Origin: Enterobacterales bacterium
GTDB lineage: Bacteria; Pseudomonadota; Gammaproteobacteria; Enterobacterales; Kangiellaceae
Assembly: GCA_030949565.1 (NCBI GenBank)
Contig: JAUZSK010000001.1
Span: 1-64,000, forward strand
Direction of reading: 5' to 3'
DNA length: 64,000 nt
Each line of letters opens with the position of its first letter. The first letter of the stretch is position 1. Shown one piece after another: positions 9,514 to 21,076 of the stretch. The notes under the pieces were generated by a model. The model did not search any database. It was given only the letters and a program-made list of their open reading frames with translations, and had not been told where the DNA came from. Made by a program: the position numbers and the translations under genes.

Positions 9514-11876
9514 CTATAGTTGCCAAGCATAAGAGAATTTAACAAACACTCCCCTGTCGGTATTTCGGATCCGACTTAACCTTTCATCCTGAAAGCCGCT
9601 GTCGGAATATCCTGCAAAAACCAAGGTTTGAGGATTCACTCGATATGTATAGAGTAACTGTGTCGCTAAGGACTTAAACAAAGGCGTCTCATTGTCAGTC
9701 GGATCAGCATTCAAATAACTATTATACAAGACTGAATTTTTACGAATATCAAGTTGTTGCAATGTCCATCTTAGAGAACTTCGCTCATCAAACAAATAAG
9801 ATAAACGAAAATTAACAATGGAAGCATTAAATAGTTCGCCCTGCGCGACATCGAAAGATTGTTTAGTATATTTGACACTGGTCAAAATATTCTGATTAAC
9901 CTGCCAGCTTATCGAAGGTGAAAAGCTTTTAACTTGACCTAGTTGGGTATTAACAAAATCAATATTATCACCCCAGCGATATCGCACGCCTAATCTTAAG
10001 CCAGCCAAAGGTTCAAAGACACCAAAGGCAACATAGACCTTTTCATCAAAATAAACCTGGTCCCATAGTCGATTACGTAACACCCAGGCTAATCCATAAT
10101 TGGATTGATATTGACCTTCAAATTTTAATTTAGATTTTACCGATTGCTCTAATTTAACTCCATCAGTGTCTTCTGAATACTCCGTTTTACCCGATAAATC
10201 AATTTTGTTCCACCAGCCGCCTTGCTTACTTGGATACCAGATGCGTTTTACACCTATTTCTCTTTTTGAGAAATCAACTCGACCGACAAAGCCTAAATCC
10301 GCTCTAAAATCACGATCAAACCTTTGCAATTGTATTTTTGCTTCCCACTCGCGAGTTTCATATTCATAATCGACTTGATAAGCATTTCCGGCAATATTCG
10401 CTTGATCGATACCCGGTTCAGAATGAAGACTGCTGCTACTGATCGGGTAGTCTATTTGCATTTGTGCTGAGTATTGATTGCTTGAATGCATTAACTGGTA
10501 ACTAATCGAGTGACTTTCATTGATCCAATATTTACCATCGATGGATGTCATCTGGTTTGAATAACCATCAGAGGTTTTATGGGTGGACAAAAAACCAAGA
10601 GTATTTTTGCCACCAAAATCATAGTTATAACGTAAAATCTGGTTTTGGCTAGGCACATTTTCGAGAATAACCAACTGCGATCCCTGACTGGCTGGCAATA
10701 AAAAGCTGGTATGCGCATCATTAACAGCAATTGCTCCATAACTGTGCGAGCCGCTCTGCCCGGTAACTTTTAAACCATAATCTGGCTCAATAATATCTCG
10801 AGTATGAACCAATCGATTGAGGCTGTTGAAATAATCCGAGCCATCTAAAAAGAAAGGTCGTTTTTCATCAAAAAAGATTGAAAAGGTTCGGTTAATATCC
10901 AATTGAGCTCGATCCGCTTCAACTTGAGAAAAATCAGGGTTAATGGTCGCATTCAAGTAGGTATCTTCGGTGATCCCCATCTAAAATCTAAACCTGCTCG
11001 GTTATCAGCACCCTGCCCTTGCCAAGGACCCAATTGTCCTAAAGCATCGACCTCTCTCGACTCACTCGATGCAAAAGTTAAGGTCGGTATTAAACGTAGA
11101 TTTTTTGAAGGCTTTACTTTTTGCAGTCCAACTAAATGATCAAATTGACAAATACTACAGGCGATATTTCTATCCACCGGCGAGTTAGCAATTCGGTGAA
11201 AATTTTTGCGCGGTAAAAATCTTAAAACCTCAAAAGACCAGCGTTGACCTTTGGATGAAACCGGAAATCGTATGGCACGAAAAGGAATCGCCATTTCAAC
11301 TTGGTAACCACTAGTATGAATTCGAGCAGCACTATCCCAAATGGCATCCCAAGTTTGATCGTCGCCTCTAAAGTCTTCTTGAATGGCATCGGCTTGGATC
11401 CCTCGTGCGTTGGTAAAAAACTGAAATGCCTTGCGCGATTCTCCAAAGGTGTCAAACTTGATCCCCACAAAGTCACTGTTCCAGATATTATCTCTATCCA
11501 ATAGAAAGTCACGGATTTGCTCGGGGTTATCATCTCTGGCATCAAAAGCGATATAAAGGGTTTCACCATCTTCAAACAGGAAAACATCAGTTTCAACCAT
11601 TGGTTTAATGTTTTCCGCAGGCTTGGTTTCATAATTGAGTGATATTTTAAGCGCACTTTTCCAGACACTCTCGTCAATACGACCATCCAATTGAATTTTC
11701 GCTTCTATATGAGGAAGTTGATATTGAATTTTGGTTCGGCTTACAGAGGTCGAATTTAATGGGCTTTCCGCCAATGCAGGAGAAACACCAAAAAACACCA
11801 AAATACCTGTAATAAGGCATCGAGTGAGTATAGTTTTGCTGAAATGGCAGACCTTGGCCACAGATGTGATTGTCAT
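9514..11876 (-). CDS. CBM9-like/DUF5916 outer-membrane protein (one frame break)
   Basis: Roughly 785 residues when joined. A signal peptide (ending near PALAES) is followed by a CBM9/DOMON-like domain (LDGRIDESVWKSA, WDAIWDSAARI, GYQVEMAIPFRAIRFP) and a DUF5916 part with FSQVEADRAQLDINRTF and EKRPFFLDGSDYF, ending in beta-barrel-like alternating strands and a C-terminal aromatic-rich strand. These proteins are outer-membrane or periplasmic; the ligand is unknown. The frame changes at about 10975-10985 inside a G-run (DFRWG continuing as ITEDTYL), consistent with one lost G. No TonB-receptor or hydrolase partner is adjacent. It is divergent from the alkaline phosphatase gene. Confidence 0.75.
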
Positions 11877-12044
11877 AGTATTGAAATATCCCTTCTAATG
11901 GCTGAATGTTATCATGCCTCCATCAAATTGCCATTTAAAATTACTTTATTTTAGTATTTAGATAGTGCGTTTTATGCTATTTTTGCACGACAAACGGACA
12001 TCCTTTGAAATAGACTCAATTTTGACACAATAGGACTTCAAACA

Positions 12045-13453
12045 ATGAATAAAAAAGCCATGCTTGCTTTTAGCCTCTTTGTAACTATCAGCCTTTTAGC
12101 CTGCTCCTCAGAGACCACTTCAAAATCTCAATTAGAGCCTTTGGTTAAAGCCTCACCCAAAAATATCATTTTATTTATTGGTGATGGTATGGGTCCCTCT
12201 TATATGAAAGCTTATCGGATGTTTAAGGATGATCCTCACACTACAAAAGTAGAGCTAACTCGATTTGATCCTCTTTTTGTTGGATTGCTCTCCACTGATC
12301 CGTCAGTTTTAGATGATGTGACAGACTCTGCTGCCTCCGCAACGGCCATGGCTACCGGTTATAAAGTTGCCAATGGTGTTTTGTCTGTGGATAAAAGTAA
12401 TAAGGCCTTAGTGACGGTACTTGAAAGGGCCAAACAATTGGGGCTTTCAACCGGCTTGGTCGCCACCTCGACCATTAGCCATGCGACTCCAGCGGCCTTT
12501 GCCAGTCATATTAATAACCGAAGGTTACAAGCCAAAATAGCCGATCAATACATCGACAACCGATACCAGAACATGCCTTATATTGATGTTATTTTAGGTG
12601 GTGGCCGAGTTTATTTTGAGCGAGATGATCGAAATATCAGTCAGCAATTTCAACAATTAGGTTATCAATTGGTTAATACTAAGCAAGAACTGCTAGATAA
12701 CCAACAGCCCAAAGTATTGGGATTATTTACCGACCATGTATTCAAAAAGATGATTGACCGTGATCCCCAAACGCCTTCACTTGCAGATATGACAAGTGCC
12801 GCCATTAAACAACTTTCTAAAAACAAAAAAGGTTTTTTCCTGATGGTTGAAGCCAGTCAAATTGACTTTGCCGGACATATTCAAGATATCAGTGGCGTGA
12901 TGTCAGAAATGCAAGATCTGGATGATGCACTTCAAGTGGCTATGCAGTTTGTCGACAATTCCGCACTAGGTGATTCACAGATTTTGCTCACTGCCGATCA
13001 TTCCACCGGTGGACTTTCTGTTGGAACAGAGGTCAATGGTAAAAAAATATTACGCCTGGAACCCAAAATGTTGCTGCGCTATCGAACATACGCCAGAATG
13101 GGTATTGCGCAAAGCATTGGTAAGCCAAGATCTAGTTGGTGAGTTTGAAAAAAGCCACTCATATCAAACTAACCGTGGAAGAAAAAGCCAAGCTTGTGGC
13201 ATTGCAGAAAAGCCAACTGATCAAAACCAGCGGTGAAATAACCGATCTTAATTATCAAGATGTTAAACTGGTCTATGGATTTTTAGCTAAAATTATTTCC
13301 GACCGTAGCTACACCGGATGGACCACACATGGTCATACCGGTGAGGATGTACATCTTTATGCCTATGGTCAGGCCAGCGAGCAACTACGCGGTAATTGGC
13401 CCAATACAAAAATTGCTGAAGCAATATTCGGCTGGCTCGACAATCAGCAATAA
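12045..13453 (+). CDS. Lipoprotein alkaline phosphatase (two frame breaks)
   Basis: Alkaline phosphatase superfamily phosphomonoesterase on a lipoprotein signal (SLLAC lipobox near residue 20). The metal site is seen in IGDGMGPSYMKAYR, the nucleophile serine in DDVTDSAASATAMATGYK, and further ligands in EASQIDFAGHIQD, TADHSTGG and WTTHGHTGEDV. It probably releases phosphate from organic esters in the periplasm. About 470 residues. The frame changes near 13080-13088 and again in an A-run near 13145-13150; both fit single inserted bases, because the three segments read as one conserved protein. AGGA lies 9 nt before the ATG. Confidence 0.85.
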
Positions 13454-13460
13454 CAGCCTC

Positions 13461-13492
13461 ATCATTACGAGGAGAAATGTCGTCGTAATCTC
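13461..13492 (+). repeat. Single REP-like arm
   Basis: Resembles the arms of the inverted pair at 22156-22243 (CATTACGAGG ... GTAATCTC), directly after the phosphatase stop. No good inverted partner is seen nearby. Confidence 0.4.
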
Positions 13493-13562
13493 TATGACGC
13501 AACTTCTACACTTCCTGTCGTAACCACCCTCTCGGTAATTGCTCCTGCATGACACTGGTAAC

Positions 13563-14340
13563 CAGCCCCTCTCCCTGAGGGCGAGGGGATTATTTTCCAC
13601 CCCCTTGATGGGAGGGGGTTAGGGGGCGGGTAAAAAGGTTGAAGCTGCTTCTGTGTTTTTTACAGTGTAGAAACCACCCTCACCCTAACCCTGAGGGCGA
13701 GGGGATAATTTCCCCCCTCCCTTGATGGGAGGGGGTTAGGGGGCGGGTGAAAAGGTTTAAGCTGCTTCTGTGTTTTTTACAGTGTAGAAACCACCCTCAC
13801 CCTAACCCTCTCCCTGAGGGCGAGGGGATTATTTCCCCCAACTCAAGGGAAAGACTGTAATCCCCACCCCCTTGATGGGAGGGGGTAAGGGGGCGGGTGA
13901 AAAGGCTTAAGCTGCTTCTGCGTTTTTTACAGTGTAGAAACCACCCTCACCCTAACCCTGAGGGCGAGGGGATTATTTCCCCCTCCTGCCAGAGGAAAGA
14001 CTGTAATCCCCCCTCCCTTGATGGGAGGGGGTTAGGGGGCGGGTGAAAAGGTTGAAGCTGCTTCTGCGTTTTTTACAGTGTAGAAACCACCCTCACCCTG
14101 AGGGCGAGGGGATTATTTTCCCCCTACTACCAGGGGAAAGACTGTAATCCCCCCTCCCTTGATGGGAGGGGGTTAGGGGGCGGGTGAAAAGGTTGAAGCT
14201 GCTTCTGTGTTTTTTACAGTGTAGAAACCACCCTCACCCTAACCCTCTCCCTGAGGGCGAGGGGATTATTTTCCCCCTGGGGAAAGACTGTAATCCCCCC
14301 TCCCTTGATGGGAGGGGGTAGGGGGCGGGTGAAAAGGTTT
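13563..14340. repeat. GC-rich intergenic repeat array, six imperfect units
   Basis: This stretch between two convergent genes has no gene. It contains six imperfect units (GGGGCGGGT landmarks at about 13622, 13739, 13888, 14035, 14175 and 14322), with spacing of about 117-149 bp. Each unit joins a C-rich segment (CCCTCACCCTAACCC), an inverted CCCTCCCTTGATGGGAGGGGG-like part (shown only to its core GATGGGAGGGGG) and a conserved link GAAGCTGCTTCTGTGTTTTTT. Units differ by small deletions. It is much richer in GC than the neighbouring genes. CCCTAACCCTCTCCC-type elements are common dispersed bacterial repeats; tandem stacking is less so. Confidence 0.85.
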
Positions 14341-14381
14341 AAACCGCCGCATTTCTCGCCATGCAAGGCGGTTAGGATATC

Positions 14382-16010
14382 TTAATAATTGCGTAATTCA
14401 CGACGCAATAGCTTACCGACTGTTGATTTTGGGATCTCGTCAATAAACACCACATGGCGCGGAACCTTGTATGCTGTCATTTTGGTTTTACAAAAGGCGA
14501 TCACTTGCTCTACGCTTAAGTCAGGATCTTTTTTGACCACAAGAGTTTGGGGGCTTCCGCCGGATTTTTCATCCTCAACGCCAATACAGGCCGACTCTAA
14601 TACACCTTCCATCTTAGCCACTTCGGCTTCTATTTCAGTGGGGAAGACATTAAAGCCAGACACCAAAATCATATCTTTTTTGCGATCAACGATATGAAAA
14701 AAACCCTGATCATCCAACATGGCGATATCACCGGTTTTAAAATAGCCATCCTCGGTCATGGATTCAGCGGTTGCCGCTTCATTTTGCCAATAGCCTTGCA
14801 TAATCTGAGGACCTTTAGCACAAAGCTCACCAGATTCTCCCTGTGCAACCGCGTGACCTTCTTCATCGCGAATGGAAATATCCGTACTCGGAATTGGGAT
14901 ACCAATGCCATTTACATAATCAGCATCCGCCGTCAGATTGAGGCTTAAAACCGGTGAAGTTTCTGACAATCCATAACCTTCTTTAATCCCTTTGCCGGTG
15001 ATCGCTTTCCATTTATCAGACACCGCCTGCTGCACCGGAGCGCCACCACCAATACTGAGTTTTAAAGAAGAAAAATCAATCTGATCAAAACCCGGCGTAT
15101 GTACTAGACCATTGAACAAAGTATTCACACCGGTAAAAAAGGTCGCATTAGTGTGCTTCCAAGTTTCAACAAAGGACGGCATATCCCGTGGATTAGTGAT
15201 TAAGACATTGACCGATCCGAAACTGAAATAACACAGGGTATTGGCGCAGAGAGCAAAGATATGGTACATCGGGATTGCCGTTATCACCACCTCCTTACCA
15301 TAATCAATCCGATCGCCTGCAATCTCCCGGTATTGATGAATATTGCTCACCAGATTGCCGTGACTGAGCATGGCACCTTTGGAAAGCCCCGTTGTACCAC
15401 CAGTATATTGCAAAAAGATCAAATCATCCAAACACAGATCTGGCGCTTTAAAATGAAGCTTTTTACCGGCTTCAAGCGCCTCAGTGAATTCAGTGAACTG
15501 AGTGATCCGCGGGTCAACCGGCGTATTAGGTAAGCCTTTGCCAATTAAATCATCTAGATTAACCACAATAATATTTTTGATTGGCGTATTTTCAACCACT
15601 TCAGCTAGCACCTGAGTAGATGCTGAAAAAATAATGATGGTTTCGACCTGTGCATCATTGAGTTGATTCTCTAATTCATGGGGCAAATAGAGTGGATTAA
15701 CACTCACCTGAACCCCACCGGCGCGGATGATACCCCACATGGAAATAGCAAAACCAAAACTGTTGGGGCACATAACCGCTACCCTGTCACCTTTTTTGAC
15801 GCCGGTTTTCTGTTGTAAATAAGCCGCAAACTGCTCCGATAATCGGTCAATGTCGCTATAAGTGAGTGATTGGCCAAAGCTTTGGTAGGCATCTTGATCG
15901 GAATACTTATCAACCGCCGATCGGAACATCGCCGCCATTGAGGTGGGTAATTGCTCACTAATTTCAGTATTGCAGCCTACGGGGTAATGTTGGTGCCATG
16001 CTTTGCTCAT
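14382..16010 (-). CDS. fadD: Long-chain acyl-CoA synthetase (FadD-like)
   Basis: A 542-residue AMP-forming ligase, the normal FadD length, that activates long-chain fatty acids to acyl-CoA for beta-oxidation or lipid synthesis. The P-loop-like AMP motif is YTGGTTGLSKGAMLSHGN, followed by GYGLSETSP, the TGD motif (YFKTGDIAML), the DRKKDMILVSGFNV hinge and the C-terminal catalytic lysine context PKSTVGKLLRREL. The start has AGAGGAC upstream. No frame break. It is a single-gene unit facing the repeat array. Chain-length preference cannot be read from the sequence. Confidence 0.9.
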   Translation of the reverse strand: MSKAWHQHYPVGCNTEISEQLPTSMAAMFRSAVDKYSDQDAYQSFGQSLTYSDIDRLSEQFAAYLQQKTGVKKGDRVAVMCPNSFGFAISMWGIIRAGGVQVSVNPLYLPHELENQLNDAQVETIIIFSASTQVLAEVVENTPIKNIIVVNLDDLIGKGLPNTPVDPRITQFTEFTEALEAGKKLHFKAPDLCLDDLIFLQYTGGTTGLSKGAMLSHGNLVSNIHQYREIAGDRIDYGKEVVITAIPMYHIFALCANTLCYFSFGSVNVLITNPRDMPSFVETWKHTNATFFTGVNTLFNGLVHTPGFDQIDFSSLKLSIGGGAPVQQAVSDKWKAITGKGIKEGYGLSETSPVLSLNLTADADYVNGIGIPIPSTDISIRDEEGHAVAQGESGELCAKGPQIMQGYWQNEAATAESMTEDGYFKTGDIAMLDDQGFFHIVDRKKDMILVSGFNVFPTEIEAEVAKMEGVLESACIGVEDEKSGGSPQTLVVKKDPDLSVEQVIAFCKTKMTAYKVPRHVVFIDEIPKSTVGKLLRRELRNY

Positions 16011-16123
16011 ACTTGTCCTCTCTTATTATTCGAGACCTTTGCACCAGACTATGGCAAAGCTCTCTATTCGATTTTTTAATATTTTTTGTATCGGTTGACG
16101 ATTTTTCACTAGTGGCAAAAGGC

Positions 16124-16618
16124 TTAATCAGCCACCTTGCGCATTAAACCATCCAATGCGTTTGACACTTTTTCCACCAAATCAGTACATTGGCTCAGGT
16201 TGTGGCGATTTTTTAAATAGCTCATTTGATTGATCGAAAGCCAAACTTGCCCCTCTTTGTCCTCCCAAACCAAGGCTTTTTGCGGTAAATCAATCGCAAT
16301 GCTTGGTTGGCATTGCATTAAGCGACTACCCACGCTGGGTTTACCAAAAATCACAAGACTGGTAGGCATCAGATCAATATTCTGCTTTTTTGCAGCGAGA
16401 CTATGATCCACTTGGTTAAATAGGATAAATTTCTTCGATTTCAACAATTTGGTGAGTCTAGCCAATGTTTCAGAATGAGAATAGTGACTTTTATAGGTGA
16501 CCAAGCCATTAGCTTGAACCGGGCTTGCTTGAGAATTAGGGCTTTTTGACTCTTGGGCAGCATAGATGTTAGTTTGCACAGTGCCAAGCAACAAAGCATA
16601 ATATAGAAAACGCAGCAT
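16124..16618 (-). CDS. Secreted DUF302-family protein
   Basis: About 164 residues: signal peptide (LRFLYYALLLGTVQTNIYAA) and a DUF302 domain (LARLTKLLKSKKFILFNQVDH, seen here as KFILFNQVDHS; TSLVIFGKPSVGSRLMQ; ALVWEDKEGQVWLS). The start at 16618 is preferred over 16630 because GGAGAG lies 5 nt upstream of it. DUF302 proteins are small, often periplasmic and of unknown function. Confidence 0.75.
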   Translation of the reverse strand: MLRFLYYALLLGTVQTNIYAAQESKSPNSQASPVQANGLVTYKSHYSHSETLARLTKLLKSKKFILFNQVDHSLAAKKQNIDLMPTSLVIFGKPSVGSRLMQCQPSIAIDLPQKALVWEDKEGQVWLSINQMSYLKNRHNLSQCTDLVEKVSNALDGLMRKVAD

Positions 16619-16730
16619 CCGACTCTCCAATGGTCGAGTTTGAAAGATAATATCATAGCAATATTCACAAAGAATGGCTAATTTGAGAGCTAGGCTTTAC
16701 CGTTGCTAGAGCGTCAAGTTGAGGGGCTAT

Positions 16731-16765
16731 TTCTCGTTCCCATGCTCCTGCGTGGGAATGCATAT
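16731..16765. repeat. GTTCCCA...TGGGAAT dispersed-type hairpin
   Basis: Inverted repeat GTTCCCATGC/GCGTGGGAATGC in the divergent gap between the DUF302 gene and the VIT gene. This hairpin type recurs in many proteobacterial genomes as a dispersed element. Confidence 0.5.
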
Positions 16766-16871
16766 CTGGTTTTCTGACATCTAACTAAGCGACTTTTCAA
16801 ATAAAATAATTCAAGTCCGACTGAGTCTATGAAATAATAAGGCTACTTTGAATAGCATTAATAGGTAATTA

Positions 16872-17585
16872 GTGAGCTCACACAATCATAATCATCGACT
16901 CCCATCGCGTTGGCTGGCTTCGTGCAGCCGTGCTCGGGAGCAAACGATGGTATAGTTTCCACCGCTAGTTTGTTGATTGGGGTTGCTTCGGCGGCTGCCA
17001 GTTATGACGAGATCCTTCTTGCCGGTATCGCCGGGTTAGTGGCTGGCGCCATGTCAATGGCGGCGGGTGAATATGTTTCAGGTCAGCTCGCAGGCGGATA
17101 CCGAAAATGCTGATATTGAAATGGAAAAGCATCATTTAGAGCATCACGCCGAATACGAACTAACGGAATTGACTGAAATCTATGTCGAACGAGGACTGGA
17201 TCAAACGCTGGCCAAGCAGGTTGCGACAAAACTGATGGATCACGATGCTTTGGGAGCGCATTTGCGTGACGAGTTAGGTATTCACCAGCGTAACAATGCG
17301 CGGCCTCTGATGGCGGCAACCACTTCTGCCATTACCTTTACCCTTGGCGCGGCATTACCTTTATTGGCCGCTTATACCGCCATTATTTACCAACTTGCGC
17401 ATACTCAACTGCTACAAGTCATCGCTTTTTCCAGTTTATTGTTTTTAACATTACTCGGCGTGATGGCAGCTAAAGCCGGCGGTGCTAGCCCGACTAAGGG
17501 CGCCATACGGGTGTTATTTTGGGGTGCCTTAGCCATGTTAATTACATCAATGGTGGGGCATTTATTTGGGGTTGTTGCAGGTTAG
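16872..17585 (+). CDS. VIT1/CCC1-family iron/manganese transporter (three frame breaks)
   Basis: Membrane transporter of the vacuolar iron transporter family. When frames are joined it reads from a GTG start (VSSHNHNHR) through [35 protein letters not shown], a cytoplasmic acidic/His helix ([21 protein letters not shown]) and three C-terminal membrane helices, about 236 residues. [12 protein letters not shown] and the Glu/His-rich metal-binding helix are family hallmarks. Breaks at about 16900, 16928 and 17082 each fit one inserted base in a C- or G-run. The original start is therefore uncertain. It likely moves Fe2+ or Mn2+ out of the cytosol. Confidence 0.8.
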
Positions 17586-17614
17586 ACTAAATATATCAAT
17601 AAAAAGCGGAACAC

Positions 17615-18735
17615 TTAGAATAGCTCTGTATCTCCAGCACCAAATGTTTTGGTTTCTAACTTAACCGCCTCTAACTCAGTTAGTATATCAATCACCTCAG
17701 TACTAGCTGATTCCATTAAGCTTAAACCAGCCTTAACTTGGCTGTTATCGCCATTTTTTACCGCGTTAAGTGCCATAATCCCCCCTTTATGTACGTTTTC
17801 ATGGGGTTTTTCTAAGCGTTTATAGGCGCTATGAGACTTAAAATCTTTGCCCTTGCCTTGGTAATACCATTTGCCTAATCGACATTGGTGGTGATCGGCA
17901 AAATCTTGAACCGTCTTATCCGACAAACCCCAAATAGCCCGATAAACCTCAGATTTCCAGGTAACATGATCTAACTTAACCGTTTGCATAAAGCTAGAAT
18001 GGGTAGACTCATCAATAACACGGAACATGTTCTTAGAAACATCGGTAATATCGCCGATAATCATCTGCACATTACCGGTTTCGCTAAATAACTTATTGGC
18101 GGAATCTTCACTTTCTTTAATTTGAGTTTGCGTTTGACTGGTTTGCTCGGTAATCGCTGAAACAATACGGGTAATTTCGGAGGATGCCGCTGCGGACTTT
18201 TGTGCTAAAGAGCGAACTTCATCCGCCACCACAGCAAATCCACGCCCCTGCTCGCCGGCTCGCGCGGCTCAATGGCCGCATTAAGCGCTAAAAGATTGGT
18301 TTGATCAGAAATGGTCTGTATTTGACTGACAAACTGCGCAATCGCATGGCCACTTTCACTCAGCGATACCATGGATTGACCTGCCTCGCCGGTTTTATTT
18401 TTAATGCTTGATAAATTGTCAGCAATGCCTGACATAAGTACATGTATCTGGTCAAAACTGTGTACTGAGGTATTGAGGATCTCGCGCTGATTGCTTAAAT
18501 CTTCAAATGAATTAGCCACCGCATCACGGATACGATTAATCACTTCAGCCCCAGAAACCAACATATCTCTAAGCTCAATTTCTTCTCGCTCGTGTTCAAT
18601 TGCCCGATCTTTTTGATCATCAGCAACCTCTTTTATTTTATGCAGCAGTTCATTTTCCTGCTGTAATGCCAAGATTTTTTGCTGTGCTGCTTCAAGTTCA
18701 GCCGGATCAATTGTTATTTTTGCTTTCCACCACAT
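17615..18735 (-). CDS. Soluble chemoreceptor with CZB zinc-binding domain (one frame break)
   Basis: About 373 residues without a membrane helix. An N-terminal coiled coil (residues 10-60) leads into a methyl-accepting signalling domain with the hairpin tip ([17 protein letters not shown], then [17 protein letters not shown]), then a C-terminal CZB domain: LDHVTWKSEVY, CRLGKWYYQGKGK and HENVHKGG supply the 3-His/1-Cys zinc site. Such receptors sense redox or zinc state in the cytoplasm and signal to CheA. The frame changes at about 18262-18268 (NAAIE / RAGEQ), fitting one lost A. Confidence 0.88.
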
Positions 18736-18913
18736 GGAAAATTCCTTCTACATACCGCGATTATCTATAAAAATCAAACTGTTGCCTTGAATTGATAAAA
18801 TACGAATAGGCATTAATAGAGTCTAGTACAAATAATCAAAAAGGGTTTAGAAATGCACCAAAATGATAGTCAAGGGAAAGGAGGTTTTAGGACCTAGAAC
18901 CTAGAACCTCTCT

Positions 18914-21000
18914 TTAGACCTTGGCTAAATCGCCTGCACTTTTAAGCCAACGATGGCTCAAAGGCTGGATAAGATGGGGATATTCAAGCAGTATATTTTG
19001 CGCGACTTTTATCACTTGGGGTAGAAGATCGCTGTCTCTGGCTAAATCGGCAAACCGATACAACATTTCACCGGTTTGCCGCGTCCCTAACACTTCTCCA
19101 GCACCGCGTAGCATTAAATCCTGCTGTGCCACTTTAAAACCATCATTGGTTTCACGCATTATGCTCAAACGTTGCTTGGCATTGCCAGAAAGTGGCGCGT
19201 GATACATTAAAACGCAATAGCTTTGCTTGTCCCCACGCCCGACTCGGCCACGCAATTGGTGCAGTTGAGACAGACCTAAACGCTCCGGGTTTTCGATAAT
19301 CATTAGGGTCGCGTTTGGTACATCGACACCCACCTCGATAACAGTGGTGGCAACCAGAATATCCAGTTCACCCTGTTTAAACGCGCGCATAACGCCATTT
19401 TTTTCGACTGATTTTAAGCGTCCGTGAACCAAACCTATTTTTAGGCTGGGTAACTGCTGACTGAGTTGTTGATAAGCCGCTTCGGCGGCCTGACTTTCAA
19501 TTTCTTCTGATTCATCAATCAGAGTACAAACCCAGTAGACTTGACGCTGATCCTTTTTACAGGCTTGTTCAATTCGGTTTATCACCTGATCGCGCTTAAT
19601 ATCGCTAATCACAGAGGTTTCAATGGGTTTTCGACCTAGTGGCAACTCATCAATGGTGGATAAGTCGAGATCCGCGTAGGCCGCTTGCGCCAAGGTTCGT
19701 GGAATGGGTGTGGAGACATAATCAGTTGATGCGGCGATTGCTGCGAAGCCGTTGAATGACTGCCTTTGTCCAGTAATCGTTTACGCTGCTCCACGCCAAA
19801 GCGGTGTTGTTCGTCAATGACGACCAGGCTCAGGTGATCAAATTCAACCTGTTGTTGAAATAAAGCATGAGTTCCTACAATAATCGCGGCCGAACCATCC
19901 GTAATAGCCGCCAATGAATGTTTTTTATCGCTACTTGGCATCGAGCTAATCAAGATCACGACCTCAAATCCCAAAGGTACAAACCATTCGCTGAGCGCCG
20001 TGTAGTGTTGTTCGGCTAACAGCTCGGTGGGTGCCATTAATACGGATTGTTGTCCATTCGAAGCAACCGCCAGCATTGCAAAAGCTGCCACCAGGGTTTT
20101 ACCACAACCGACATCACCTTGAACTAAACGCATCATTGGATAATTTCGTTCGAGATCCTGCTGGATTTGTTTGATCACTCGTTGCTGCGCGGCGGTTAAT
20201 TGAAATGCTAAGCTTTTTTCGAGCTGCTGGGCAGCCTTCTCATCATTTGCAATCTGAATACTTGGCGTTTGCTGGTGCAATTGTTTGCGCTGCAAAAGCC
20301 CAAGTTGTTGCGCCACCAATTCTTCAAATGCCAAGCGCTTGATTAACGGATGATCGCCACGCAATAGATCACTAATAGCAAAATCCAATGGCGGTTGATG
20401 TAAAAAGGCTAGGGTTGAAGACAAGGGTGGGAAATGGTTGTTTTCAAGTATCAATTTGGGCAAAAGATCTTCAACTGTATTTTCCGATAAAAGATCCAAA
20501 GCTTGCGTCATTAATCGGCGAAAACTGCGCTGTTGCAGACCTTCGGTGGTGGGATAAATGGGAATAAGGGCTTCTGCTAATTCAGGATTTGGGTTGCTTC
20601 TGCGATATTTAATTTCGGGGTGGATCATGCCTAAATTGCGACCCATTTGAACCACTTGACCATAACACTGAAGATAATCACCAGGCTTTAATTGCTTTTT
20701 TTGTGCCATGGAAAAATAAAAAAAACGCAGGTCTATTGTTCCACTCGCATCGGCTATTTTGCAGACTAGAGATCGGCGCTTACCAAACACAATATCCGCC
20801 GCTTCGATTTGCCCAAACACCTGCGCCGCTTGACCAGTAATGAGACTGGCAATCGGGTGAATACGGCTTCGATCTTGGTAACGAGACGGCAGATGGAATA
20901 AAAGGTCTTCCAGTGTTGCGATCCCTAAATTAGCCAACTTGGCGGATAACTTATCACCAACGCCTTTAAGTGATTCCACCGATATTTGCGCTAATTTCAT
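18914..21000 (-). CDS. recG: ATP-dependent DNA helicase RecG (one frame break)
   Basis: Branch-migration helicase that reverses stalled forks and processes Holliday junctions. Segments in order: N-terminal wedge/OB domain (LFHLPSRYQDRS, GQAAQVFGQIE), Walker A (RLVQGDVGCGKTLVA), DEQH box (VVIDEQHRFGVEQR), motif III region (PHQLIM then TPIPRTLAQAAYADLDLS), and C-terminal helicase motifs (ATTVIEVGVDVPNATLMI, QLHQLRGRVGRG). About 695 residues, as expected. The frame changes at about 19711-19716 at the motif III TATPIPRT site, fitting one missing base. The upstream neighbour is oxyR, the same arrangement as in Pseudomonas. Confidence 0.93.
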
Positions 21001-21076
21001 GATCTCATACTCATCTGGAATCGCTCAATTTAATCACGCGTTTAAGGCAATTTAGAATGGTCAAGTTTAATCAAGT

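Noticed and set aside
18205-18268. Two separate genes for the CZB chemoreceptor halves
   Set aside because: The halves meet exactly inside the conserved [16 protein letters not shown] tip; one missing base explains it.
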